DNA from: Paenibacillus phytorum
GTDB taxonomy: Bacteria; Bacillota; Bacilli; Paenibacillales; NBRC-103111
Direction of reading: 5' to 3'
Length of the DNA: 64,000 nucleotides
Assembly (NCBI RefSeq): GCF_013141715.1
Contig: NZ_WHOA01000246.1
Span: 1 to 64,000 of the forward strand
Shown here: positions 53,912 through 63,598 of the stretch, piece by piece
Layout: each line of letters begins with the position of its first letter
How positions within the stretch are numbered: position 1 is the stretch's first letter
Translations under genes and position numbers: made by a program
Notes under the pieces: model-generated
The model's input: the letters and a program-made list of their open reading frames with translations, nothing else
The model's database searches: none
What the model was told of the DNA's origin: nothing

Positions 53912-55516
53912 ATGTATAAGATTATCATTGCGGATGACGAAGACAACGTAAGAGAGGGAATAAGAGATAGTCTAAACTGGGATGAGCTGGGATTTGAGGT
54001 CGTTGGCGACTTTGAAAATGGTCGTGATGTGCTCCAATCCCTTGAACAACTTCAACCTGATGTCGTTTTAACGGATATCAACATGCCCTTGGTGGATGGT
54101 TTAGAAGTGACACGCTTTCTCTTTGAACATTATCCCCAGACCAAAATCATTATTCTTACGGGTTACGATGAGTTTGAATACGCTCAGCAAGCCTTGAAGA
54201 TGAAGGTGCATGATTATATATTGAAGCCGAATACGGCTGATGAATTATCTCAAATTCTCTCTAAAGTAAAGTCGGATCTTGATGATGAGAATCGTAAGGT
54301 GGAGGATTTAAGCAAGCTTAAGCAGCAGCTTAGAGAGAGTTTGCCTCTCGTAAGAGAGAGGTTCTTGAATCAGTTGGTTACAGGCGAACGACGAGAAAGT
54401 AAGCTTGAGGATAAGCTTGCCTATTTGGATATTGATTTATCGGGAAGCTATTATTTAGTCGCAGTGATTGATGTAGATGATCATGGAGAACTGCAAAGAT
54501 TTTATCCCGAAAGCGAGAGCGAATTGCTATATTTTGCAGTATGTAACATTAGTGGGGAAATTTTTACAAGAAAAAAGATGGGAATCGTGTTCCAAAACAA
54601 TAATGAAAAAACAATTGTCATTCTCTTTGGCGAGAATAGGGAAACGCTCCGTGAAGAGGTAGTGCAAATTTTCGAAGAGATCAATCGATCGGTAAGAGAG
54701 TATCTGAAGTTTACAGTGTCTATTGGTGTGGGAGATATTTGCGCTTCATTAAACAAAATTCATCATTCTCATAAAAGGGCTTCAATTGCTCTTGATTATC
54801 GCTTTTTTCTTGGAAAGAATCGGATCATACATTTCGGGGACATTGAAGGGGAAATAGGTGAGAGCATTCCTTACGATAAACATTGGGAAAGGAAACTCGC
54901 TACTTCCTTAAAATCAGGAACGCAGCAAGAAATAGAATTGATCGTTGAGAAAATTATTGAAAATTTTAAGGAATCCTATCTGCCAATGGATCGTTGTTAT
55001 ATTCACATACAGCAAATCATCGTCTCGATTTTGGACGTTCTGGATGAGCTTGAGATTCGAGAAACACTGCATAGCTCATCTTCAAACCCATTGACCGAAA
55101 TTTACGGGTTAAAAACACTGGATGAAGTTGAAGGTTGGCTGAAAAATTATTGTTTGCATACCACGGATTCTATCCTCGAAACAAGAAACAACTTTTGCAA
55201 GATGCAAGCTTTGAAAGCGGAAGAATATATAAAGGGAAATTATGCGGATGAGAAAATTTCCATGGATATGGTTTGTAAGTATCTGGTTCTAAGCACAAGT
55301 TACTTTAGCCTAATTTTTAAAAACCATACCGGAGAAACCTTCATAAGTTATCTTACTCGGATTCGTGTGGAAAAGGCGAAAGAATTGCTTAAATGTACGG
55401 ATTTGAAGACTTACGAAATCGCAAATCGTATAGGCTATGTTGACCCCCATTATTTCAATTTAATTTTCAAAAAAGCGACGGGAATGACCCCGACTGTATA
55501 TCGCAGAATGGTGTAA
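53912..55516 (+). CDS. Response regulator with AraC-type DNA-binding domain, YesN type
   Basis: Cytoplasmic regulator, 534 residues. The receiver domain has IIADDEDNVREGI and the phosphoacceptor Asp55 in LTDINMP, and the conserved Lys in YILKPN. A central region of about 280 residues follows, and the C-terminal AraC helix-turn-helix pair ends HYFNLIFKKATGMTPTVYRR. ATG 53912 follows GGTGAG at a short distance; ATG 53900 in the same frame is possible but lacks a ribosome binding site. The kinase gene starts 12 bp downstream. The likely target is the promoter of the second binding protein and rbsAC genes. Confidence 0.85.
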   Translation: MYKIIIADDEDNVREGIRDSLNWDELGFEVVGDFENGRDVLQSLEQLQPDVVLTDINMPLVDGLEVTRFLFEHYPQTKIIILTGYDEFEYAQQALKMKVHDYILKPNTADELSQILSKVKSDLDDENRKVEDLSKLKQQLRESLPLVRERFLNQLVTGERRESKLEDKLAYLDIDLSGSYYLVAVIDVDDHGELQRFYPESESELLYFAVCNISGEIFTRKKMGIVFQNNNEKTIVILFGENRETLREEVVQIFEEINRSVREYLKFTVSIGVGDICASLNKIHHSHKRASIALDYRFFLGKNRIIHFGDIEGEIGESIPYDKHWERKLATSLKSGTQQEIELIVEKIIENFKESYLPMDRCYIHIQQIIVSILDVLDELEIRETLHSSSSNPLTEIYGLKTLDEVEGWLKNYCLHTTDSILETRNNFCKMQALKAEEYIKGNYADEKISMDMVCKYLVLSTSYFSLIFKNHTGETFISYLTRIRVEKAKELLKCTDLKTYEIANRIGYVDPHYFNLIFKKATGMTPTVYRRMV

Positions 55517-55528
55517 AGGGGCGTAAAC

Positions 55529-57307
55529 ATGGTAAGAAATCGAATCAAGCACTTTTTTCGTTTCAAAAGTATTCAGTCAACCATTGCTGTCGCTTTTTCA
55601 TGTTTAATTGTGGTCACGATTACGGTTATTGCTTATATGTCTTATCATCTTTCCACAGATGCAGTGAAAAAAAATTCACGCGATTATACCTATCAGCTTA
55701 TGGGACAAGTGAGCTCCAATATGGATAGTTACATCAATTATATGGACAATATTTCGCGAATGGTTCTTTCCAATTATGATATCAAAGAGTACCTCTTGAA
55801 GCAGGTATATCTTGGTGCAATTGGTAAGGAAGACTTGAAACAGAAAATATCTTTTCAGCTGAATACTGTATTGAATACAAGAAAGGATATTTCGTCGATT
55901 CTTATATTTGGTACAAATGGGGAGATTATTCCTTACAATGAAAATATTAAACTAAATCCACAAGTGGATTTGGCGGAACAAAGCTGGTATAAGAAGGCAA
56001 TTGAAGCGAAGGGGAAAGTCGTTATCTCTTCTTCACATGTACAGAATATGATTCTTAATGACTATAATTCAGTGATATCCTTAAGTCGTGAACTGAGTAG
56101 TGATGTCGGAGATGAAAAGCTTGGCGTTCTGCTTGTAGACTTGAACTATAGTGTCATCAACGATATTTGCAACAAGATTAAACTTGGAAATAGGGGATAT
56201 GTTTTCATTGTGGATGCAAATGGGAACATTGTTTATCACCCGGAGCAGCAAATGATTAACAACAATCAGAAAATTGAATTGATCTCTGAAGTTATGCGTA
56301 CGCCTGGCAGCAACTTTGTGACTTCAGAAGGTAAAAATAGCCGGATGTACACGATTAAAACATCGCAAAGCACCGGATGGAAAATTGTCGGTGTCACTTA
56401 TGTGGACGAATTAGTCTCCAACAAGAATGAGTTGCAAATGTATACTTTTTTTGGAGGTATAGGATTTCTTATCATCGTAGTATTGCTCTCTATTATTCTA
56501 TCCTTACGTATTTCGAGGCCCATTAAAAATCTTGAAAGCTCGATGAAAGAGGTAGAGAAGGGAAATTTCGACATTCAGGTTAATATTCAAAGTTCGAATG
56601 AAATCGGGCACTTAAGTAATCGATTTAATCGAATGACGACAGAGATCAAAGAACTGATGCTGCAAAATGTGAAGGAGCAGGAGTTAAAAAGGAAGAGCGA
56701 GTTGCAGGTGTTACAAGCTCAGATTAATCCTCATTTTCTATATAATACGTTGGATTCAATTATATGGATGGCAGAGACTGGAAAGTCGAAAGAGGTTATT
56801 CTTATGACAGCTTCCTTAGCTAAGTTATTCCGTTTAAGCATAAGTAAAGGACAAGAAACCCTTTCTATTTTTAACGAAATCGAGCATATCAAAAATTATT
56901 TGACGATCCAGAAAATGCGATACAAATCTAAATTGGATTTTGAAATCAATGTGGATAAGAGTATCCTTCCCTATAAGGTGATCAAGATTATCTTGCAGCC
57001 CCTGGTAGAAAATGCCATTTACCACGGAATAAGAAATAATGCGGGGAAAGGTCATATTCAAATTACTGGGATACGTAAGGGGAACAGCGTTCTTCTCCAG
57101 GTCATCGATAATGGAATCGGGATGACGCAGGAGGAGACCCAAAACATGTACCATAAAGATCGTACGTCTGCGAAAGGGAGTGGTATCGGCGTACAAAATG
57201 TGGATCAAAGAATCAAGCTCCATTTTGGTGATCAATATGGCCTGCATTTTGAAAGTGAATTAGGGAGAGGAACGACTGTTAATGTTTGGCTACCAATCAT
57301 AGAATAG
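55529..57307 (+). CDS. Membrane sensor histidine kinase with extracellular dCache-type domain
   Basis: 592 residues. A membrane helix (about 18-40), an extracellular dCache-like sensor (about 45-300, with LILFGTNGEI-like and GYVFIVDANGNIVYHPE segments), a second helix (about 305-330) and a HAMP domain come first. The His_kinase block has QINPHFLYN with His402. HATPase_c follows with ILQPLVENAIYHGIRNN, IDNGIGM and GIGVQNVDQRI, all complete. AAGGGGCG precedes ATG 55529. It is paired with the preceding regulator and flanked by two sugar-binding proteins. The terminator at 57322-57358 closes the transcript. Confidence 0.88.
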   Translation: MVRNRIKHFFRFKSIQSTIAVAFSCLIVVTITVIAYMSYHLSTDAVKKNSRDYTYQLMGQVSSNMDSYINYMDNISRMVLSNYDIKEYLLKQVYLGAIGKEDLKQKISFQLNTVLNTRKDISSILIFGTNGEIIPYNENIKLNPQVDLAEQSWYKKAIEAKGKVVISSSHVQNMILNDYNSVISLSRELSSDVGDEKLGVLLVDLNYSVINDICNKIKLGNRGYVFIVDANGNIVYHPEQQMINNNQKIELISEVMRTPGSNFVTSEGKNSRMYTIKTSQSTGWKIVGVTYVDELVSNKNELQMYTFFGGIGFLIIVVLLSIILSLRISRPIKNLESSMKEVEKGNFDIQVNIQSSNEIGHLSNRFNRMTTEIKELMLQNVKEQELKRKSELQVLQAQINPHFLYNTLDSIIWMAETGKSKEVILMTASLAKLFRLSISKGQETLSIFNEIEHIKNYLTIQKMRYKSKLDFEINVDKSILPYKVIKIILQPLVENAIYHGIRNNAGKGHIQITGIRKGNSVLLQVIDNGIGMTQEETQNMYHKDRTSAKGSGIGVQNVDQRIKLHFGDQYGLHFESELGRGTTVNVWLPIIE

Positions 57308-57321
57308 AAGTAAATAAATAT

Positions 57322-57358
57322 AGCCCCAGCCTGATTCATAACAGGCCGGGGCTTTTTT
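57322..57358 (+). terminator. Intrinsic terminator after the kinase gene
   Basis: AGCCCCAGCCTG (57322-57333) pairs with CAGGCCGGGGCT (57342-57353) with one mismatch, followed by TTTTT. Strong GC stem. Confidence 0.88.
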
Positions 57359-57460
57359 GTTCAGTAGAAAAATTTCAACAGTTGCAAGAGAATTTTCTAT
57401 TATTTTTAATTTTGATCGAAGGTATGATGAAGACACAGTAAAACAACCATCCACTCGTTT

Positions 57461-57493
57461 AAGGAGGTGAGGATTCTTTTGGTAAGTGATTAA
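57461..57493 (+). other. Strong ribosome binding site before a five-codon frame
   Basis: AAGGAGGTGA (57461-57470) is a perfect anti-16S match. The nearest start is TTG 57479, giving only TTG GTA AGT GAT TAA; a GTG at 57486 would open a frame that runs into the binding-protein gene with an odd 31-residue extension. It may be a leader peptide or a vestige. Confidence 0.3.
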
Positions 57494-57578
57494 AGACCAT
57501 TATTTATATCTTCATTTGGGGGATTTAACACCAGACTTATTTTTTAAAAAATCACAAAAAATTTGGAGGAAATTGAAT

Positions 57579-58577
57579 ATGAAAAACATGAGAATTTTCT
57601 TATTACTATTTGTTGTATTTGCACTTACTGCTTGCGGTAAAGCAGCGGAAACAAAACCCGCAGCGGCGACTGGGGCGCCAGCAGAAACAGCTAGCGCAGC
57701 TAAAGCAGCAGATCCAGCACCAAAGAAAAAGGTAGTTATTGGTTTGACCGTACAAAACTTAAGCAATCCTTTCTTCGTAGCCATGTCCAAAGGTGCAGCT
57801 GAAGCTGCTAAGAAACACGGTGGTGAAGTTATCGCAGTTAGTGCTGAAGATAACTTGGCTACACAAACTGCTCAAATCGAAGATTTTATTACTAAAAAAG
57901 TAAGTATGATTATTCTAAGTTCCGTAGATACCAAAGGTATTGCAGCAGCAGTGGGTCAAGCCAAAGCAGCAGGCATCCCAATCATCTCCGTCGATACCAT
58001 TTCTGAAGGTGGCGTTAATGCGAGTGTGACTTCCGATAACGTTCAAGCAGGAAAAATAGCAGGTGAATATTTGGTTAAACGCTTGAATGGGAAAGGAAAT
58101 ATTGCCGTATTGGATGGTCCTCCTGTATCCGCAGTTACTGATCGTATTGCAGGATTTAAAGAAGCGCTCAAAGCAGCTCCGGACATTAAAATTGTTGCGA
58201 ATCAAAATGGTAACGGTAATCGTGAAACATCGCTTGCTAAGATGGAGACCATCTTACAAGCAAACGGTAAAGGACAAATCGATGCCGTATTTGCAATTAA
58301 TGATCCAACAGGTATTGGCGCCAAAATTGCTGCAGAGCAAGCCGGTCGCGACAAGGAAATGTTTATCGTTGGTGTGGATGGATCTCCGGATGCAGTAACT
58401 ACACTTAAAGAAAACAAAAGCTATGTTGGAAGCTCAGCACAAAATCCTTTTAATATGATTACAATTGCAGTTGAAACGGCATTTAAAGTTCTTGCTGGTG
58501 AAAAAGTAGAACCATTAATTAAACTTCCAACTGATTTCATTACTACAGAAAACGTTAAAGACTATAAAGGCTGGTAA
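57579..58577 (+). CDS. Ribose-type sugar-binding lipoprotein, second copy
   Basis: Transport receptor of the RbsB family, 332 residues. The lipobox is LTAC with Cys19; a long Ala/Pro/Lys linker leads to VVIGLTVQNLSNPFFVAMSK. Family segments DGPPVSAVTDRIAGFKEAL and FAINDPTGIGAKIAAEQAG are present. TTGGAGG precedes ATG 57579; the frame is open to GTG 57486, but the signal peptide fixes the internal start. It lies upstream of the ATPase and permease genes and is thus the likely transport subunit. A strong hairpin at 58591-58628 separates it from them, favouring excess binding protein. Confidence 0.87.
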   Translation: MKNMRIFLLLFVVFALTACGKAAETKPAAATGAPAETASAAKAADPAPKKKVVIGLTVQNLSNPFFVAMSKGAAEAAKKHGGEVIAVSAEDNLATQTAQIEDFITKKVSMIILSSVDTKGIAAAVGQAKAAGIPIISVDTISEGGVNASVTSDNVQAGKIAGEYLVKRLNGKGNIAVLDGPPVSAVTDRIAGFKEALKAAPDIKIVANQNGNGNRETSLAKMETILQANGKGQIDAVFAINDPTGIGAKIAAEQAGRDKEMFIVGVDGSPDAVTTLKENKSYVGSSAQNPFNMITIAVETAFKVLAGEKVEPLIKLPTDFITTENVKDYKGW

Positions 58578-58590
58578 TATTGAATCATTA

Positions 58591-58628
58591 TTACGATGTG
58601 GTACCTGCAAGCGGGTACCGCATCGTAA
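58591..58628 (+). terminator. Hairpin attenuator between binding protein and ATPase genes
   Basis: ATTACGATGTGGTACC (58590-58605) pairs with GGTACCGCATCGTAAT (58614-58629) with one mismatch. Only a short T-poor tail follows, so it may stabilise the upstream mRNA end or terminate partially. Confidence 0.6.
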
Positions 58629-58681
58629 TTATTCAGTCTTCTATCATTGATATAAACTAATAATATGGTGGGAGTGAGAAC

Positions 58682-60238
58682 ATGGAAGCTGTGCAAGCGG
58701 AAGTTGAAAAAAACATTTTCTCTAAATCGTCGTCACAAGTGTTAAGCATGCGAGCGATCTCCAAGTCTTTCTCAGGGGTTACCGTATTAAAAAACATAAA
58801 CATCGATCTGTACAAAGGTGAAGTACATGCTTTAATGGGAGAGAACGGTGCCGGTAAGTCAACGCTTATGAAGATTATGGCAGGGATATACCGTCCAGAT
58901 AAAGGCCAGATCATGTATCGAGGCAAATCAATTAAATGGCATAATGCCATGGAAGCGCGTGAGAAAGGCATCAGTGTCATTCATCAAGAGCTTAATCTTT
59001 CTCCGAATATAACCATAGGTGAGAACGTATTAATGGGAACCAAATTCCCGAAAAATAAGTTCGGTATGGTGGACTGGAAGAAAGTTCACGAACGAGCCCA
59101 TTTTCTATTACAATCAATCGGATCTGAATTGGATCCAAGATCATATGTCTCAACTTTAAGTGTTGCCCAACAACAAATGGTGGAAATCGCGAGAGCCCTA
59201 TCAATAGAAGCAGAAGTTCTAGTGATGGATGAACCAACAGCTTCGTTAACACACAAAGAAATAGATAAGCTGTTTATTATTATTAATGAACTCAAACAAA
59301 AAGGTGTTGCGATTGTTTACATTTCACATCGTATGGATGAAATTTTTAAAATTTCTGATCGTTGTACCATTTTGCGTGATGGAGAGTGGATTACAACGAT
59401 TCCTATAGCCGAAACCAATCCGGAGCATCTCGTTAAGACAATGGTTGGCCGTGAATTAAACGATTTATTTCAAAAACCACCTTCACATACGAGCTGGATT
59501 AAAGATAAAACGCCGGTTTTAGAGGTTAAAGCTTTATCTGATAACAAAAGTGTAAAGGATATTTCGCTAGAGGTGCATTCAGGAGAAATTGTTGGGATTT
59601 CAGGATTGGTAGGGGCTGGAAGAACAGAATTAGTCAGAGCGATCTTTGGTTTGTCAGAAATAACAGCAGGTGAAATTCTGATTAACGGTCAACCGGTGAA
59701 AATCTCTTCTCCTGAGGATGCTATCCGATATGGTATTGCTCATGTTCCGGAAAGTCGTAAGGAACAGGGATTATTCCTGAATATGTCTGTCAAAGAAAAT
59801 ATTATGATGGCTGAGATGTATAAATATCGAAAAGCAGCCCTCTTAGATTGGTCGCAAATAAGCAATGAAGCTGACAGGTATATAGGAGAATTAGGCATTA
59901 AAACGGTAAACAAAGAACAAAAGGTGGTCAGCTTAAGCGGAGGAAATCAGCAAAAAGCGTTGCTTGCGCGTTGGTTATCTATCCAGCCTAAAGTGCTTTT
60001 GTTAGATGAACCGACAAGAGGTGTTGATATTGGCGCCAAAACCGAAATTCATAAAGTTATTTGTAAATTAGCCAAAAACGGTCTTGCTGTGTTAGTCATT
60101 TCCTCTGAGCTGCCAGAAATATTAGCGCTGAGTGATCGTATACTGGTTATGCATGAGGGTAAATTACGGGCAAACCTTGGGCGCGAAGACGCGACACAAG
60201 AAAAGATCATGTATTATGCAACGGGGGAGATCAAATGA
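58682..60238 (+). CDS. Sugar ABC transporter ATP-binding protein with two ATPase domains (RbsA type)
   Basis: 518 residues with two tandem ABC domains. The first has Walker A GENGAGKST, signature-like LSVAQQQMVEIARAL and Walker B VLVMDEPTASL. The second has the degenerate Walker A GLVGAGRTE normal for RbsA, signature LSGGNQQKALLARWL and LLLDEPTRGVDIGAK. It energises the RbsC-type permease. GGGAGTGA precedes ATG 58682, and its end overlaps the permease start by four bases (ATGA). Substrate in common with the RbsB-type proteins; fructose (FrcA-like) or ribose are possible. Confidence 0.9.
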   Translation: MEAVQAEVEKNIFSKSSSQVLSMRAISKSFSGVTVLKNINIDLYKGEVHALMGENGAGKSTLMKIMAGIYRPDKGQIMYRGKSIKWHNAMEAREKGISVIHQELNLSPNITIGENVLMGTKFPKNKFGMVDWKKVHERAHFLLQSIGSELDPRSYVSTLSVAQQQMVEIARALSIEAEVLVMDEPTASLTHKEIDKLFIIINELKQKGVAIVYISHRMDEIFKISDRCTILRDGEWITTIPIAETNPEHLVKTMVGRELNDLFQKPPSHTSWIKDKTPVLEVKALSDNKSVKDISLEVHSGEIVGISGLVGAGRTELVRAIFGLSEITAGEILINGQPVKISSPEDAIRYGIAHVPESRKEQGLFLNMSVKENIMMAEMYKYRKAALLDWSQISNEADRYIGELGIKTVNKEQKVVSLSGGNQQKALLARWLSIQPKVLLLDEPTRGVDIGAKTEIHKVICKLAKNGLAVLVISSELPEILALSDRILVMHEGKLRANLGREDATQEKIMYYATGEIK

Positions 60239-61212
60239 GCGCTAGAATAGAAGCAATCGTTAATAAAAAACATAATGTTGGATTGTCCATGAGAAAAATT
60301 TGGAATCAACTTGGCATGTTAATTGTGTTAGTTGCTATTTGTATCATACTCGCTATTTTTGCACCTAATTTCACGGATACGGGGAATATTCTCAATATAT
60401 TAAAACAATCATCCGTTAACGGAATTCTTGCGGCGGGTATGACATTAGTTATTCTGACGGGCGGGATTGATTTATCTGTGGGATCGACTATCGCACTTTC
60501 GGGCGTTATTTCTGTATTGCTTTCAAAACAAGGAATTAACCCTTTTATTTCCATGTTCGCTGGGATTGCGGTGGGATATGCAGCAGGCTGGATCAATGGT
60601 TTTCTGACTGCAAGAACTAAACTTCCATCCTTTATTGTTACATTAGGCAGTATGACTTATATAAGAGGCGCTGCTTTTGTGATTAGCGGGGGATTACCTA
60701 CCATATTGGCTTCGGAACCGTTTAAGTTTATTGGATCAGGGAAGATACTATCGGTTCCAACACCCATATATATTATGCTCAGTGTATATATTGTTATGTT
60801 TATCGTACTTAAATACACGATGTTTGGCAGACATATCTATGCGATTGGGGGAAATGAAGAGGCAGCGAGATTAACAGGCATTAAGATCGAAAAGACTTTG
60901 ATTAATGTATACGCGATTAGTGGTTTATGTGCTGGATTAGCTGGCGTAGTTCTTGCAGGGCGTTTAATTTCCGGTCAGCCGAATGCTGGAAGCATGGCCG
61001 AGCTTGATGCCATTGCTGCCGTTGTACTCGGCGGTACGAGCCTAGCTGGGGGAATTGGCCGAATTCAGATGACCATTATTGGTGTGTTAATTTTGGGTGT
61101 AATAAGAAACGGATTGACACTTTTAAATGTTAGCTTCTTTTGGCAAACCGTTATAACAGGTGTTGTTATCGTACTTGCGGTGCTATTGGATCGTTTGCGC
61201 AGCGATAAGTAA
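60235..61212 (+). CDS. Sugar ABC transporter permease (RbsC type)
   Basis: Inner-membrane channel of 325 residues with eight to ten hydrophobic segments. Typical RbsC/FrcC patterns are ILAAGMTLVILTGGIDLSVG, TLGSMTYIRGAAFVISGG, FGRHIYAIGGNEEAARLTGI and LDAIAAVVLGGTSLAGGIGR. ATG 60235 overlaps the ATPase gene end. It works as a homodimer in the family. The chemoreceptor relic follows 18 bp downstream in the same direction. Confidence 0.9.
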   Translation: MSARIEAIVNKKHNVGLSMRKIWNQLGMLIVLVAICIILAIFAPNFTDTGNILNILKQSSVNGILAAGMTLVILTGGIDLSVGSTIALSGVISVLLSKQGINPFISMFAGIAVGYAAGWINGFLTARTKLPSFIVTLGSMTYIRGAAFVISGGLPTILASEPFKFIGSGKILSVPTPIYIMLSVYIVMFIVLKYTMFGRHIYAIGGNEEAARLTGIKIEKTLINVYAISGLCAGLAGVVLAGRLISGQPNAGSMAELDAIAAVVLGGTSLAGGIGRIQMTIIGVLILGVIRNGLTLLNVSFFWQTVITGVVIVLAVLLDRLRSDK

Positions 61213-61229
61213 GAGGAAGGGCTGTTAAT

Positions 61230-63105
61230 ATGGTGAAATTTCGTTTCAAAAGCATACGTACCCGCACAATAGTCACAATTCTACCATGGTTAATTTTATC
61301 CATGTTTGTGTTGTCTGCGTTAAGTTACAGTTATTCTAAAAATATCATCAATGCAGAAATCCAAGATAAAATGGAATATCAATTAAGCTCAACGATCAAC
61401 AATATGCAAACCCTATTAACAGCGCACAGTAAAATACCTGAAAGCTTAGCACGCACGATTGAACCTGTAGGCGACAAGATTGATAAAGGCAAATATTTTC
61501 AAATTATTCAAGGTTTGTTGTCCACCAACCCGGATACCTTTGGAGTTGGGATTTGGTATGAGCCCTATCAATATAAAAATTATTTGCAATATTACAGTTC
61601 CTATGCCTACTGGGATAACGGTCGCATTTTATTTTCCAATGATTATGATACGAAAGAATATAATTATCCCGAAAAAGATTGGTATCTACTTGGTAAAAAC
61701 ACAAAGGAAACAGTGGTATGGACGGATCCGTTTTTTGATAAAACCTCCAATGCTATGATTTTAACAACGGCAGTTCCTTTTTATAATAACAATAAATTTC
61801 AAGGCGTTGTTACAGCCAACATCAATTTGACCAACTTACAGGAGAAAATTTCAAACATTCATGTCGGAAAAAATGGATGGGCATTTTTGTTGGATCGTAA
61901 TGGGAACTTTATTGCTAATAAATCAGGAGGAGCTTTACCAGAGGGTAAACAGTTATTTTATAGTCTCCCTTATATTAATAGTTGTATTGATATGTTTTGT
62001 TGTCATGATCATTTATTTCTACAGTTTATACATTACCAATAACATTAAGAAAGTTAATATTCTTTCTCAATCGATGTCAAGCGGGGATTTAACCCAGACT
62101 ATACCTGTAAAAACGGTCGATGAATTTGGCCAAATGGGCACAAATCTAAATACAATGGCAAGTAACTTGAAGTCCATTTTATTGCAAGTATCTGAAAGTG
62201 CGAAAAGCGTATCTGAAACGTCTGTTCTTTTATCCAATAATGCGGAACAATCCGCGAAAGCAACAGAAGAAATTGCACAATCGATTCAAGAAGTAGCGGG
62301 TGGTACGCATACTCAACTTTCATTAACCGATGAAGCTGTTGAAGAAACAACAGACATGTTTGTGAATATTAAAAAAGTTACGCAACGAATTGAACTTGCA
62401 AGCCAATCAGCAAAGGACGCGCTGCAAAAGGCCATTGAAGGAAAAGCGGGTATTGCGGAAGCAATCAATCAGATCAATTTGATTTCACGAAACTCACTCC
62501 ATTCGGTTGGAATAGTCCGCCAGTTAGAAGAGAAGTCCAAAAAGATCAATCATATTATGACCTTACTATCCACAATTGCCAAGCAAACGAAAACGCTCGC
62601 TTTAAATGCAGGTATTATTGCAGCCCAAGCAGGAGCAAATGGAAAAACTTTTTCTGTGATCTCTCGTGAAATTTGTCTTTTTGCTGAAAATTCAACGAAA
62701 TCGAATCAGGAGATCGATACACTAGTAACTGAGATTCAGGAGGATATCTCGAAAGCAGTAAAAGCCATGAAAGATGGAGATTCTAATGTTCAAGAAGGGA
62801 AGCTGCTTACGAAAAAGGCAGGGGATTCCTTCACGAATATCCTTCAATTAGTCGAAGGGGTTTCTGGGCAATCCGACGAAATGACGAATGAAATAAAGAT
62901 GATTCAAATGAATACACATAAAATGGTTGAAAACATGGAGATAGTCTCTAACTTGTATGGAAATTCAGCAAGTTCAACCAACCACATATCGGCCACAACA
63001 GAAGAACAGACAGCGGCAATCCAAGAAGTTGCTTCTTATTCCAACGAATTAGCCCATATGGCTAAGGTCTTACAACAATCTGTGGCTTCATTTAAACTCA
63101 AGTAA
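61230..63105 (+). pseudogene. Methyl-accepting chemotaxis receptor, frameshifted at the second membrane helix
   Basis: The first part (61230 to about 61950) encodes an N-terminal membrane helix and a dCache sensor (FGVGIWYEPYQYKNYLQYYS, EKDWYLLGKNTKETVVWTDP). The frame then breaks; the next frame starts at about 61945 with NSYFIVSLILIVVLICFVVM (second helix), HAMP and a signalling domain to 63105. The total length is three n plus one. The second half of the dCache domain is also shorter than usual. The signalling tip reads IAKQTKTLALNAGIIAAQAG where receptors have [20 protein letters not shown], so the tip has also drifted. RBS GAGGAAGG precedes ATG 61230. Confidence 0.75.
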
Positions 63106-63136
63106 TTCGTATTTATCGGAACAAGGCCAAACGTTT

Positions 63137-63385
63137 ATGAAGGACCAATTCCATTTTATTTCTGCGTTTAAAAATATAGAGACGGACCGTTCAGGACCAC
63201 TCGTGGACGATATTATTCGTTACACAAAGGAAAAGAAAACGTTGTCCTGGAACTGGTTTAAATTTCCTTCGAGGGCAAGAGAAGAGTTCGGCTATGCCAT
63301 GCAAGCTTATGTAGGCAAACAGCTTAACCGCGATCAATTACTGCAGGAGCTCCAAAAGTCCTGGAAAAAGGCTGAGCAGAAATAA
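63137..63385 (+). pseudogene. C-terminal relic of a sugar ABC binding protein
   Basis: 82 codons: SGPLVDDIIRYTKEKKTLSW, then FPSRAREEFGYAMQAYVGKQ and LNRDQLLQELQKSWKKAEQK. This is the usual C-terminal helix pair of family-1 solute-binding proteins. No signal peptide or N-terminal domain is present, and the preceding bases belong to the chemoreceptor relic. Confidence 0.65.
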
Positions 63386-63401
63386 TTAACTATTTAGATT
63401 C

Positions 63402-63449
63402 ATAACCCTTTCGCCTCTGATGCTTTTTATCAAGGCGGTAAGGGTTATT
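63402..63449. terminator. Hairpin terminator before sacB
   Basis: ATAACCCTTTCGCCT (63402-63416) pairs with AGGCGGTAAGGGTTAT (63434-63449), with a bulge, followed by TTTTG. It insulates the following levansucrase gene; no RAT element is seen in the 150 bp between here and sacB. Confidence 0.7.
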
Positions 63450-63598
63450 TTGTGTTTGGGATCGAGTATCCCCGTCTGCAAGAATCAATATAAGCCTGTA
63501 AATCTATCAATGTACGACATGTTCTTAACTTTTTCTTTGCTTTAAACTACTAATTGTGGAGAGAAAAAAACAAAAAGTAGACAAGGAGTTGTTAGATT

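Noticed and set aside
57486-57578. Extended start of the second sugar-binding protein at GTG 57486
   Set aside because: The extension would bury the lipoprotein signal; ATG 57579 has its own TTGGAGG and a normal lipobox.
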